Part shown: positions 1 to 6,111 of the stretch, one piece after another | Numbering within the stretch: the stretch's first letter is position 1 | Layout of the letters: every line of letters begins with the position of its first letter | Origin: a virus | Length of the DNA stretch: 25,527 nt | Direction: 5' to 3' (one strand) | IMG/VR virus record: IMGVR_UViG_3300028388_003451 | Coordinates: 1 to 25,527 of that record | Position numbers and translations under genes: made by a program | The notes under the pieces: generated by a model | What the model was told of the DNA's origin: nothing | Seen by the model: only the letters and a program-made list of their open reading frames with translations | Database searches by the model: none

Positions 1-387
1 GAAGACAAACTAGACGAACTTATGGCAGAATTTGAAGAGCTTATGGGCGACGTTGATGTAGATGGCGATGGCGATCACGACATGGCGGATCATGAAGCTG
101 AAGAAAAAATGGACAGCGAAGAAGAAGACGAGATGGAAACTGAAATGATGCACGATAAAAAGCGCATGATGGATGATCTCGAAGAAGCAGTTAGTCTTGA
201 AGCAGCTCCTAAGCCGGTAACCAGCGAACAAGGCGACGGTAAGTCAGGACCTGTAGCAGCTAATTCAGGTGCAAAAGGAATGGAAGCTAAGCCAGTTCAC
301 ACTGACACAAGTGATGAAAAAGGACGTCCAGCTCCTACAGCACAAGATCAAGGTGGCACAACGGAACCTGATCTTAAGAAAGTATAA
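1..387 (+). CDS. Acidic prohead-core-like protein, 3' part (5' end outside window)
   Basis: The frame is open from base 1, so the gene begins upstream; the ATG at 22 is probably internal. The visible ~128 residues are very acidic in the first half (runs of D and E with Met), followed by a Pro/Ala/Gly/Thr-rich, low-complexity tail ending in KKV. There is no membrane segment and no enzymatic motif. It lies 11 bases before the prohead protease gene, inside the core-protease-scaffold-capsid block where T4-like phages keep small prohead core proteins (gp67/gp68). I infer a role as an internal scaffold/core component from position and composition only; there is no convincing sequence match to T4 gp67. 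It could instead be the C-terminal tail of another head protein. Confidence 0.6.
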   Translation, partial: EDKLDELMAEFEELMGDVDVDGDGDHDMADHEAEEKMDSEEEDEMETEMMHDKKRMMDDLEEAVSLEAAPKPVTSEQGDGKSGPVAANSGAKGMEAKPVHTDTSDEKGRPAPTAQDQGGTTEPDLKKV

Positions 388-398
388 GGAAACCAGGT

Positions 399-1022
399 AT
401 GGCTCTTTACCTTAAAGAAAATCTTACCTTCGATAATGCTAAAATCACACTAAAAGAGGATAGCGAAGGTAAGAATCTTTTCATGGAAGGCATCTGCATT
501 CAAGGTGGAGTCAAGAACGCTAACGAACGTATCTATCCTGTAAGTGAGATTTCAAAAGCAGTTGAAACACTCAACGAACAGATCAAAGATGGAAGCGTTC
601 TAGGTGAAGTTGATCACCCGGATGACCTTAAAATAAACCTTGACCGTGTGTGTCATGCTATTGATAGCATGTGGATGGACGGTCCAAATGGTTATGGCAA
701 ACTTAAAATTCTACCAACTCCAATGGGAGAACTTGTCAAAACCATGCTCCAATCAGGAGTAAAATTAGGTGTTAGTAGTCGTGGTAGCGGAAACGTTGAC
801 CCGACAACAGGACATGTCAGTGACTTTGAAATTGTCACTGTAGATGTAGTTGCCCAACCTAGTGCGCCAAATGCGTATCCTAAGGCTATCTATGAAGGAC
901 TTATGAACATGAAGTATGGACATAACGTTCTTGAAATGGCTAGGGAAGCTGGGGAGGACAACAAAGTGCAAAGATACTTGAAGGATGAAGTTACTCGTCT
1001 GATCAAGGATCTTAAGATTTAG
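399..1022 (+). CDS. 21: Prohead core protein protease gp21
   Basis: This 207-residue protein matches the T4 gp21 serine protease, which cleaves scaffold and capsid proteins after (I/L)-x-E during head maturation. Seen here: an N-terminal segment with NERIYPVSEI (about 43-52), the conserved GEVDHP around His73 (likely catalytic His), the GVSSRGSG block at 124-131 carrying the likely nucleophile Ser126/127, and the VDVVAQPSAP block at 148-157. The length is close to T4 gp21. An AAGGA ribosome site precedes the ATG, which fits the domain start. It is followed after 9 bases by the scaffold gene, so the two are co-transcribed. LKE at residues 5-7 could be a self-cleavage site (inference). Confidence 0.95.
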   Translation: MALYLKENLTFDNAKITLKEDSEGKNLFMEGICIQGGVKNANERIYPVSEISKAVETLNEQIKDGSVLGEVDHPDDLKINLDRVCHAIDSMWMDGPNGYGKLKILPTPMGELVKTMLQSGVKLGVSSRGSGNVDPTTGHVSDFEIVTVDVVAQPSAPNAYPKAIYEGLMNMKYGHNVLEMAREAGEDNKVQRYLKDEVTRLIKDLKI

Positions 1023-1031
1023 GAGAATCGC

Positions 1032-2129
1032 ATGCTAGATGCTATCAAACCATTATTGGATAGCGATCTGATCAATGAAGACACTCGTCAAGCTATCTCG
1101 GAAGAATGGGAAGCAAAGATGACTGAAACTCGTGAGACGATTCGTGCAGAACTACGTGAAGAGTTTGCACAACGCTATGAGCATGATAAAACAACAATGG
1201 TTGAAGCCCTAGATCGCATGGTAACAGAAGGCTTGCAAAGCGAGATCGAAGCAGTAAAGGCTGAAAAGTCTGCACTAGCAGAAGATCGTGTTAAGTTTAA
1301 TTCTAAGATGCTTGAAGGTGCTGAGAAGTTTAACAACTTCTTAGTTCAAAAGCTATCTGAAGAACTTAGCGAGCTACGCAAGGACAGAAAAGCACAGAAC
1401 GAAGGTTTCGAGAAATTGGAACAATTCGTTGTTGGTGCATTAGCTGAAGAAATCAAGGAATTCCAAGCAGACAAGCAAGACGTAATCGAAACAAAGGTTC
1501 GTCTAGTTGCAGAAGCTCGTGACCAACTTGAAAGTCTAAAGGCTAAGTTCATCTCAGAAAGTGCTTCTAAGATGAGCAATGCTGTTAGCAAGCATCTTAA
1601 GGCTGAAATGAGTCAACTAAAAGAAGACATCCAAGCTGCTCGTGAGAACAACTTTGGACGTAAGATCTTTGAAGCATTTGCTACAGAGTTTGGTGCTACG
1701 CATTTAAATGAAAATGCTGAAGTACGCAAGCTAATGAAAGCAATTGAAGATAAAGATCAACAGTTGGCAGAAGCCATTGAAGCTCAGGAAAACGCAAAAG
1801 TTATTCTTGAGAGTAAGGAAACTGAAATTCGCATGATTAAAGAGTCTAATGAGCGTAGTGCTACATTAGAAGATCTTCTAAGCCCTCTTAACAAAGAGAA
1901 GAGAGAAGTAATGGCGAATTTGTTAGAAAGCGTTCAGACATCCCGCTTAAAGAATGCTTTTGAAAAATATCTACCAGCAGTTTTAGCTGAAGGTAAAGCA
2001 ACAACTAAAGAAGTTATTGCGGAATCTAGAACTGAAGTTACTGGTGATAAATCTGCGAAGGTTGTAACAGACGAGGCAGTTGCTGATGATAGCAACGTAA
2101 TCGCTCTTAAGCGCCTAGCAGGGCTTTAA
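1032..2129 (+). CDS. 22: Prohead core scaffold protein gp22
   Basis: The protein has 365 residues, almost entirely charged, helical and coiled-coil-like (Glu/Lys/Leu/Ala heptads from about 30 to 290), with no enzymatic motif. Placement between the gp21 protease and gp23 capsid genes is the classic T4-like position of gp22, the internal scaffold that is degraded by gp21 and expelled. Many (L/I)-x-E triplets (for example LRE, LAE, LSE, LLE) are available as gp21 cut sites, as expected of the family. A strong TTAGGAG ribosome site precedes the ATG. It is somewhat longer than T4 gp22 (about 270 residues), which is typical of marine relatives. The C-terminal ~60 residues are less charged and end in ALKRLAGL. 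Confidence 0.9.
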   Translation: MLDAIKPLLDSDLINEDTRQAISEEWEAKMTETRETIRAELREEFAQRYEHDKTTMVEALDRMVTEGLQSEIEAVKAEKSALAEDRVKFNSKMLEGAEKFNNFLVQKLSEELSELRKDRKAQNEGFEKLEQFVVGALAEEIKEFQADKQDVIETKVRLVAEARDQLESLKAKFISESASKMSNAVSKHLKAEMSQLKEDIQAARENNFGRKIFEAFATEFGATHLNENAEVRKLMKAIEDKDQQLAEAIEAQENAKVILESKETEIRMIKESNERSATLEDLLSPLNKEKREVMANLLESVQTSRLKNAFEKYLPAVLAEGKATTKEVIAESRTEVTGDKSAKVVTDEAVADDSNVIALKRLAGL

Positions 2130-2148
2130 TTAAAGGAAGGAGACTTAA

Positions 2149-3342
2149 ATGTCACAAGATCTACTAGAAAGCCGTTGGGATGAAACCAAAGAAGCCCTAC
2201 TAGAAGGCTTGAATGGTTCTCGTCGTTCAACAATGGGTGTTATCCTAGAAAACACCAAGAAGCACTTGAATGAATCAAGTGCAGGTACTACTGTATCAGG
2301 CAACATCGCTACGCTTAACCGTGTAATTCTACCTGTTATCCGTCGTGTTATGCCTACAGTTATTGCTAACGAATTGGTTGGTGTTCAGCCAATGACTGGT
2401 CCTGTTGGCCAGATCCACACACTTCGTGTTCGTTATGCACAGGCTTTAACTGATTCATCAGCGGCTGCTACAAGCACATCAGCTGGCGAAGAAGCACTTA
2501 GCCCGTTCAAAATTGCACAGGCTTACTCAACAGTTGCTAACGCTACTAGCTCAGCTAGCAGTTACACTGGTGCTAGCACAGCTACACTAGAAGGCGACGG
2601 TGGTAAGAGCATTTCAGTACAGATCCTAAAGCAGGCTGTGGAAGCTCGTACTCGTAAGCTACAAGCACGTTGGACTTTTGAAGCTGCTCAAGACGCTCAA
2701 GCAATGCACGGCATTGACGTTGAAGCTGAAATCATGGCGGCACTTGCTCAGGAAATCACAGCTGAAATCGACCAAGAGATTCTACTTTCTCTTCGTACAC
2801 TAGCTGCTACTGAGTTCACATACAACCAAGCTACAGTATCGGGTACTGCTACATTCGTTGGTGACGAACACGCTGCACTAGCTGTTCTTATCAACCGTAC
2901 AGCTAACTTGATTGCTCAGCGTACACGTCGTGGTGCTGGTAACTACGCTGTTGTTTCACCTGCTGCACTAACAGTGCTACAGAGTGCTACAACTAGTGCA
3001 TTTGCTCGTACAACAGAAGGTACTTTCGAAGCTCCAACTAACACTAAGTTTGTTGGTACTCTAAACGGTACAATGCGTGTATTCTGTGACAGCTACGCTT
3101 CAGACACAACTCCAGTTCTTGTTGGTTACAAGGGTTCAAGTGAAACAGACGCACCAGCGTTCTATTGCCCATATGTACCACTAATGAGCTCAGGTGTTGT
3201 AATGGAACCATCAACATTCGAGCCAGTTGTATCGTTCATGACACGTTACGGCTACATCGAACTAACCAACACTGCGTCATCTTTCGGTAACGCTGGCGAC
3301 TATGTGGGTGAAATCGCAGTCTCGAACTTGAGCTTCTCATAA
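2149..3342 (+). CDS. 23: Major capsid protein gp23
   Basis: This 397-residue protein is the T4-like major head protein. The N-terminal ~40 residues are a helical propeptide-like stretch. The block NRVILPVIRRVMPTVIANEL (about 57-76) followed by VGVQPMTGPVGQI is the hallmark of the gp23 family, as is the C-terminal region with ASDTTPVLVGYKG and YCPYVPLM. It is shorter than T4 gp23 (521 residues), as usual in marine T4-like phages. A likely gp21 cleavage site is L40-N41-E42 just before SSAG, leaving about 355 residues. The gene has an AAGGAGG-type ribosome site and is followed by a strong terminator. Codon choice is uniform, consistent with high expression. Confidence 0.97.
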   Translation: MSQDLLESRWDETKEALLEGLNGSRRSTMGVILENTKKHLNESSAGTTVSGNIATLNRVILPVIRRVMPTVIANELVGVQPMTGPVGQIHTLRVRYAQALTDSSAAATSTSAGEEALSPFKIAQAYSTVANATSSASSYTGASTATLEGDGGKSISVQILKQAVEARTRKLQARWTFEAAQDAQAMHGIDVEAEIMAALAQEITAEIDQEILLSLRTLAATEFTYNQATVSGTATFVGDEHAALAVLINRTANLIAQRTRRGAGNYAVVSPAALTVLQSATTSAFARTTEGTFEAPTNTKFVGTLNGTMRVFCDSYASDTTPVLVGYKGSSETDAPAFYCPYVPLMSSGVVMEPSTFEPVVSFMTRYGYIELTNTASSFGNAGDYVGEIAVSNLSFS

Positions 3343-3372
3343 TCGAGCTGTAGTTTTAACTACAACGCAACT

Positions 3373-3400
3373 AAAAAGCACTCTTCGGAGTGCTTTTTTT
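3373..3400 (+). terminator. Rho-independent terminator after gp23
   Basis: The stem AAAAAGCACTC (3373-3383) pairs with GAGTGCTTTTT from 3388 around a TTCG tetraloop (3384-3387) and runs into seven T residues. It ends the head-gene transcript. The 3' arm contains GGAG at 3387-3390, ten bases before the ATG at 3401, so the terminator also carries the only visible ribosome site for the next small ORF. Confidence 0.93.
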
Positions 3401-3601
3401 ATGATTTGCTTTATCATACTAAGTATGTGCATGATATACATACTATTCCTTATACAGCTATCAGGGACACAATTTGCGACTCAGCAGATAGCAAACTTTG
3501 GCACCATGGACGAGTGCTTCGACGCTAGAGAACTTCTAGTACAGGAAATAGGACGCCCAGTGGTAAACTATCAGGCAATATGTATTGCACAATCTCAATA
3601 A
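3401..3601 (+). CDS. Small membrane-anchored or secreted protein of unknown function
   Basis: The product is 66 residues. Residues 1-21 are strongly hydrophobic (signal anchor or uncleaved signal sequence). The rest is a short soluble part with two cysteines, C39 in DECFDAR and C61 in YQAICIAQ, which could form a disulfide outside the cytoplasm. The pattern E-C-x-x-A-R ... N-Y-x-A-I-C-I resembles small hypothetical proteins common in marine T4-like phages, which supports it being real. The ATG touches the T-run of the gp23 terminator; expression must come from read-through, with GGAG in the hairpin arm as ribosome site. Met9 and Met11 are alternative starts but lack a ribosome site. I cannot assign a function; a lysis or envelope role is possible but unproven. 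Confidence 0.65.
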   Translation: MICFIILSMCMIYILFLIQLSGTQFATQQIANFGTMDECFDARELLVQEIGRPVVNYQAICIAQSQ

Positions 3602-3629
3602 AAAAATACAAAATAATCTATAAAAATGG

Positions 3630-3657
3630 TTGACTTTTATTTTAACGATGCTATAGT
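3630..3657 (+). promoter_or_regulatory. Sigma70-like promoter driving the putative ncRNA
   Basis: The -35 element is TTGACT (3630-3635), the spacer is 16 bases, and the -10 element is TATAGT (3652-3657) preceded by an extended -10 TGC (3649-3651). Transcription would begin at about 3664. This is the clearest host-type promoter in the window and differs from the TAAATA late boxes ahead of the structural genes. Confidence 0.75.
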
Positions 3658-3663
3658 AATAAA

Positions 3664-3907
3664 CATGTAGCAAGACGTTGTTACATGGGTTGGCAGTAAT
3701 AATCCAGTTTCTAGACAGGATAACTGCACTCGGTTAGGGGTAGTGCCCGGCATATACTTTGGAGACAAAGAGTATGCTAACTGCGATACCAAGCAGAACT
3801 GAGGTTCCGGTCGTGATATGAAGAAAGGTATCTAGACGGCCGGTTGGAGGTAAACCCAAGTCCTTCACCCACCCTTATTACAAAACCCGCCACTGTGCGG
3901 GTTTTTC
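3664..3907 (+). ncRNA. Putative structured non-coding RNA, family unrecognised
   Basis: This stretch lies between a good promoter and a good terminator and has no credible reading frame. Hairpins visible by eye are: 3664-3673 with 3678-3687 (10 pairs, loop GACG); 3693-3697 with 3723-3727, extended by 3702-3705 with 3718-3721; 3750-3754 with 3773-3777, extended by 3757-3761 with 3766-3770 and capped by a GAGA (GNRA-type) loop; 3781-3784 with 3793-3796; and 3807-3814 with 3836-3843 (8 pairs, one G-U). The loop GATACC (3785-3790) is perfectly complementary to GGTATC (3827-3832) inside the loop of the last hairpin, a likely kissing-loop or pseudoknot. GGTATC can instead pair locally with GATAT (3815-3819). 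It does not look like tRNA, tmRNA, RNase P RNA, 6S RNA or a group I intron. It could be a known marine-phage motif (e.g. an IMES-type RNA), which I cannot check, or a long attenuating leader of the gene at 4038. Confidence 0.68.
3882..3907 (+). terminator. Rho-independent terminator closing the ncRNA unit
   Basis: ACCCGC (3885-3890) pairs with GCGGGT (3897-3902) around a 6-base loop and is followed by a T-rich tract. A preceding A-run extends the pairing. It ends the transcript that starts at about 3664. Confidence 0.85.
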
Positions 3908-3939
3908 TTTATAGTACCACACTATATCTAGATTTTTTG

Positions 3940-3947
3940 CTAAATAC
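3940..3947 (+). promoter_or_regulatory. T4-type late promoter box
   Basis: CTAAATAC matches the T4 late consensus core (TATAAATA) and the TAAATAC boxes found before other genes of this window. It would start a late transcript near 3953 that carries the gene at 4038. Confidence 0.6.
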
Positions 3948-3955
3948 AATTATAC

Positions 3956-4017
3956 AACGCAATAATGCGTTTTATGCAGTATTAACCCACTGCGTAGCGG
4001 CTAGAACCCGCATTGGG
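3956..4017 (+). promoter_or_regulatory. Hairpin-rich leader of the gene at 4038
   Basis: Two stems follow the late box: AACGCA (3956-3961) with TGCGTT (3966-3971), loop ATAA; and CCCACTGCG (3986-3994) with CGCATTGGG (4009-4017), one mismatch in nine. A free TTAAGGAG ribosome site follows at about 4022-4029. The stems may stabilise the late mRNA; no T-run follows, so they are not terminators. Confidence 0.5.
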
Positions 4018-4037
4018 CTTCTTTAAGGAGAAATCAA

Positions 4038-4517
4038 ATGGGACGTCCTGTCAAAATTAAAAAATCATCAACAGTTGACATTGGTTTCAACAATCCAACT
4101 GGCGGTCAGTACTACGGTGTAGTAGGTGGTACTGATACTTTAAGTACATATGCAAATCCAGTCACTAAAGTGCGTGTAAAAATTGGTGCTAACGCAGAAG
4201 CTGATGGATATATTGTTCGTCAGAAAGGTGCTAGCAAGTATCTTGTAAGTGACGGTACAAACACTGGTGTTTGTACGCTTGCTAACAAAGCCGACTCTGC
4301 ACTAGCAGCAAATGAAATGACTATTACTGCTCAAGATTCGGGTTCAACTGAATTCCGCATCAAGCGCATGAGCAACAAGTTTGCACTTGACTTCAGTGAT
4401 AATCGTTATCTCATTAACTTCTTTGATGTTAATGCAGGTGTTGAAAAATCAGGTGCAGAAGGTTCAACAACTACAATTGAACTAGCACAAGTTGACAACT
4501 ACAACCTATACGGTTAA
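4038..4517 (+). CDS. Small virion structural protein (hypothetical)
   Basis: The product has 159 residues, starts MGRPVKIKKSS, and is predicted beta-rich throughout, with regions such as KVRVKIGANAEADGYIVRQK and a central YLVSDGTNTGVCTLANK. There is no signal peptide and no enzyme motif. Proteins with the same style of N-terminus and the VRQKGASKYLVSDG/GVCTL pattern recur near capsid genes in marine T4-like phages, so I infer a virion or head-decoration protein. It has its own late promoter, a structured leader and a very good ribosome site (TTAAGGAG), and is followed after 20 bases by a terminator. It thus forms a monocistronic, probably highly expressed late unit. Function is not established. 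Confidence 0.75.
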   Translation: MGRPVKIKKSSTVDIGFNNPTGGQYYGVVGGTDTLSTYANPVTKVRVKIGANAEADGYIVRQKGASKYLVSDGTNTGVCTLANKADSALAANEMTITAQDSGSTEFRIKRMSNKFALDFSDNRYLINFFDVNAGVEKSGAEGSTTTIELAQVDNYNLYG

Positions 4518-4536
4518 AGGTTAATCAACACCAGAG

Positions 4537-4569
4537 CCCCTAGTGTGATAATTACACTGGGGGTTTTTT
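4537..4569 (+). terminator. Rho-independent terminator, fused to the next start codon
   Basis: CCCCTAGTGT (4537-4546) pairs with ACACTGGGGG (4554-4563; one T-G wobble) and is followed by six T residues (4564-4569) and then directly by the ATG at 4570. The GGGGG of the 3' arm is six bases from that ATG and may serve as its ribosome site. Confidence 0.9.
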
Positions 4570-5157
4570 ATGAGTGTAGCCTTTGTACTAGGCAATGGAA
4601 AAAGTAGACTAGCATTAGATTTATATCAACTACAAGAAGTTGGTCCTATATATGCTTGTAATGCAATTTATAGAACATTTACACCTGATGTGTTAGTTGC
4701 AACAGACCCAGGAATCAGTAAAGCAATTCAAGAATCTGGGTATGCAAAGGAACATAGGTTTCATACCAGGCGTCCTATCGAAGGCACAGGTGCTAAAAGT
4801 TTACCTAAAGCATACAAAGGTTTTAGCAGTGGCCCGAATGCAGTGGCACAGGCTTGCATGGATGGATATCACGTGATGTATCTAATAGGATTCGATCTAG
4901 GTACCACAGATGGGCAGTTTAACAATGTGTACGCTGACACAGAATTTTACAAAAAGATAACCGATCCTCCTACTTTTTCAGGAAATTGGATCAAGCAAAT
5001 AAAACAACTTGCAGAAGAATATAGCAATCGTCGTTTTGTTCGGGTTGAAGGTCCAGAAACTGCTTTTGTTTCAGGCTTTAGAGATGTAGCAAATTTACAA
5101 ACCATGCCAATTGACAGGTTTCAAGAAAGGATAAATACTAGAAAAGGCTTGCTATGA
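4570..5157 (+). CDS. Rossmann-like protein, possibly MptE/MAF- or sialyltransferase-like
   Basis: The protein has 195 residues. The N-terminal VLGNGKSRL (6-14), YACNAIYR (28-35) and LVATD (42-46) look like the nucleotide-binding start of a Rossmann-type fold. A second block, SSGPNAVAQACMDGY (86-100) then YLIGFDLG (104-111), has the Ser-Gly ... Ala ... Gly-Tyr ... Ile-Gly-x-Asp pattern seen in the MAF_flag10/DUF115 and CstII-type sialyltransferase families. NNVYADTEFYKK (118-129) resembles proteins recurring in marine myoviruses. A transferase role (for example glycosylation of virion or host surface) is inference; no substrate can be named. The same layout is seen in the protein at 21896-22567. 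The start lies on a terminator T-run and the 3' end overlaps the next gene by 4 bases (ATGA). Confidence 0.7.
   Translation: MSVAFVLGNGKSRLALDLYQLQEVGPIYACNAIYRTFTPDVLVATDPGISKAIQESGYAKEHRFHTRRPIEGTGAKSLPKAYKGFSSGPNAVAQACMDGYHVMYLIGFDLGTTDGQFNNVYADTEFYKKITDPPTFSGNWIKQIKQLAEEYSNRRFVRVEGPETAFVSGFRDVANLQTMPIDRFQERINTRKGLL
5130..5138 (+). promoter_or_regulatory. T4-type late promoter box inside the 3' end of the preceding gene
   Basis: GATAAATAC lies 15 bases upstream of the ATG at 5154. The predicted transcript would have a leader of only about 10 bases. The same nonamer occurs at 6529 and 17067. Confidence 0.6.
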
Positions 5158-5783
5158 ACAACTACAAACGTATAGATGGTGACTACACCATACAAATTGT
5201 TAACGATGAAAACGCACTAACACTTGAAAGTAAGACAGTGAATATCGTTGGTAACCTCGAAGTTGGAGGAAATTTAACCTACATTAACACCGAAGAGCTT
5301 CAAGTCACCGATCCTTTTATACTGCTTAACTCAAGCGATGGCGGTGCTTATTATGCTAACAGTGGTATTATTACACATAAGAGTGCAAGTGCCTATGCTG
5401 GTATAAGATATAATACTGCAAATGACAAGTGGGAACTTTCTACCAGTACAGGTGTGGATGGAACAACTGGTACTTGGAGCGAAATTGGAACAGCTGCCGC
5501 AGGTAGTGTTGCAGGATCAGACACTCATATTCAATACAATGACAGCGGTAGTTTTGGCGGCGAAGCAAACTTTACATACAATGATAGTACCAATCAAATG
5601 GGTCTTGATGGTAGTATTGCATTAACCGATCAAAGCAGTGCTCCGAGTAATGTAGCAAATGCAACAGTTTTATACGCTAACACTGCTAGCAGTGGAGGCA
5701 CAGGGGTTTATTTCGTCGACGGAAGCACCAGCGACGAATTAGTAAGTAAATCTAAAGCCATTGTATTTGGCATAATTTTTTAG
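5154..5783 (+). CDS. Fibre-like virion protein
   Basis: The protein has 209 residues. Residues 33-60 carry the module GNLEVGGNLTYINTEELQV followed by TDPFILLNSSDGG, also present in the large fibres at 13102 and 17098. The middle contains NTANDKWELSTS and IQYNDSGSFGG, typical of marine phage fibre proteins. It is beta-rich with abundant Ser/Thr/Gly/Asn, and has no signal peptide or enzyme motif. It is translationally coupled to the preceding gene (ATGA overlap) and also has its own late box just upstream. It is probably a short fibre or fibre-associated subunit. The C-terminus SKSKAIVFGIIF is short and hydrophobic. Confidence 0.75.
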   Translation: MNNYKRIDGDYTIQIVNDENALTLESKTVNIVGNLEVGGNLTYINTEELQVTDPFILLNSSDGGAYYANSGIITHKSASAYAGIRYNTANDKWELSTSTGVDGTTGTWSEIGTAAAGSVAGSDTHIQYNDSGSFGGEANFTYNDSTNQMGLDGSIALTDQSSAPSNVANATVLYANTASSGGTGVYFVDGSTSDELVSKSKAIVFGIIF

Positions 5784-5794
5784 GGAGAATTTAA

Positions 5795-6109
5795 ATGGCA
5801 GTCACAACTGCAAACGTAACAACAACAGATACCACAGTGTATACCAGTAGTGGTAACAGTGCTGTAACATTTGCAACACTAACAAACTATAGCGCAAGTA
5901 GTGTTACAGTTGATGTACATGTAGTGCCAGACGGTGGTGCAGCAGGTAATCTAAACTTAATTATTGCTAACTTATCAATTACTGCAGAAGATACACATCA
6001 ACTTTATGCATCAGGCGAAAAACTGCTTTTAGAAGACGGTGATACTATTGTGGTAAGTTGCAGTGCAGATAATGCAGTAGCATCAGTAACAAGTTATACA
6101 GCGATTTAA
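5795..6109 (+). CDS. Small beta-rich virion protein
   Basis: The product has 104 residues, rich in Thr, Val, Ala and Ser, with alternating hydrophobic patterns typical of a single beta-sandwich (NYSASSVTVDVHVVPDGG, LLLEDGDTIVVSCSADNA). There is no signal peptide, membrane segment or catalytic motif. A good ribosome site (AGGGAGA) precedes the ATG. It sits in the fibre operon between two fibre-like proteins, so a virion role is likely. Similar small proteins occur beside fibre genes in marine T4-like phages. The precise role, such as decoration or fibre adaptor, is unknown. Confidence 0.7.
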   Translation: MAVTTANVTTTDTTVYTSSGNSAVTFATLTNYSASSVTVDVHVVPDGGAAGNLNLIIANLSITAEDTHQLYASGEKLLLEDGDTIVVSCSADNAVASVTSYTAI

Positions 6110-6111
6110 TT

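Noticed and set aside
10-231. Minus-strand 73-residue ORF rich in Phe and His
   Set aside because: It is the reverse complement of the acidic Glu/Asp codons of the core protein, with no ribosome site.
3844-4026. 60-residue ORF running through the ncRNA end and terminator
   Set aside because: It spans a terminator and a late promoter, has low-complexity content and does not resemble a protein; GGAGG-like bases nearby belong to the RNA fold.
3602-4037. tRNA, tmRNA, RNase P or group I intron in the gap
   Set aside because: No cloverleaf, no T-loop GGTTCGA pattern, no tmRNA ends, no RNase P signature blocks and no intron P3-P7 core could be found by eye.
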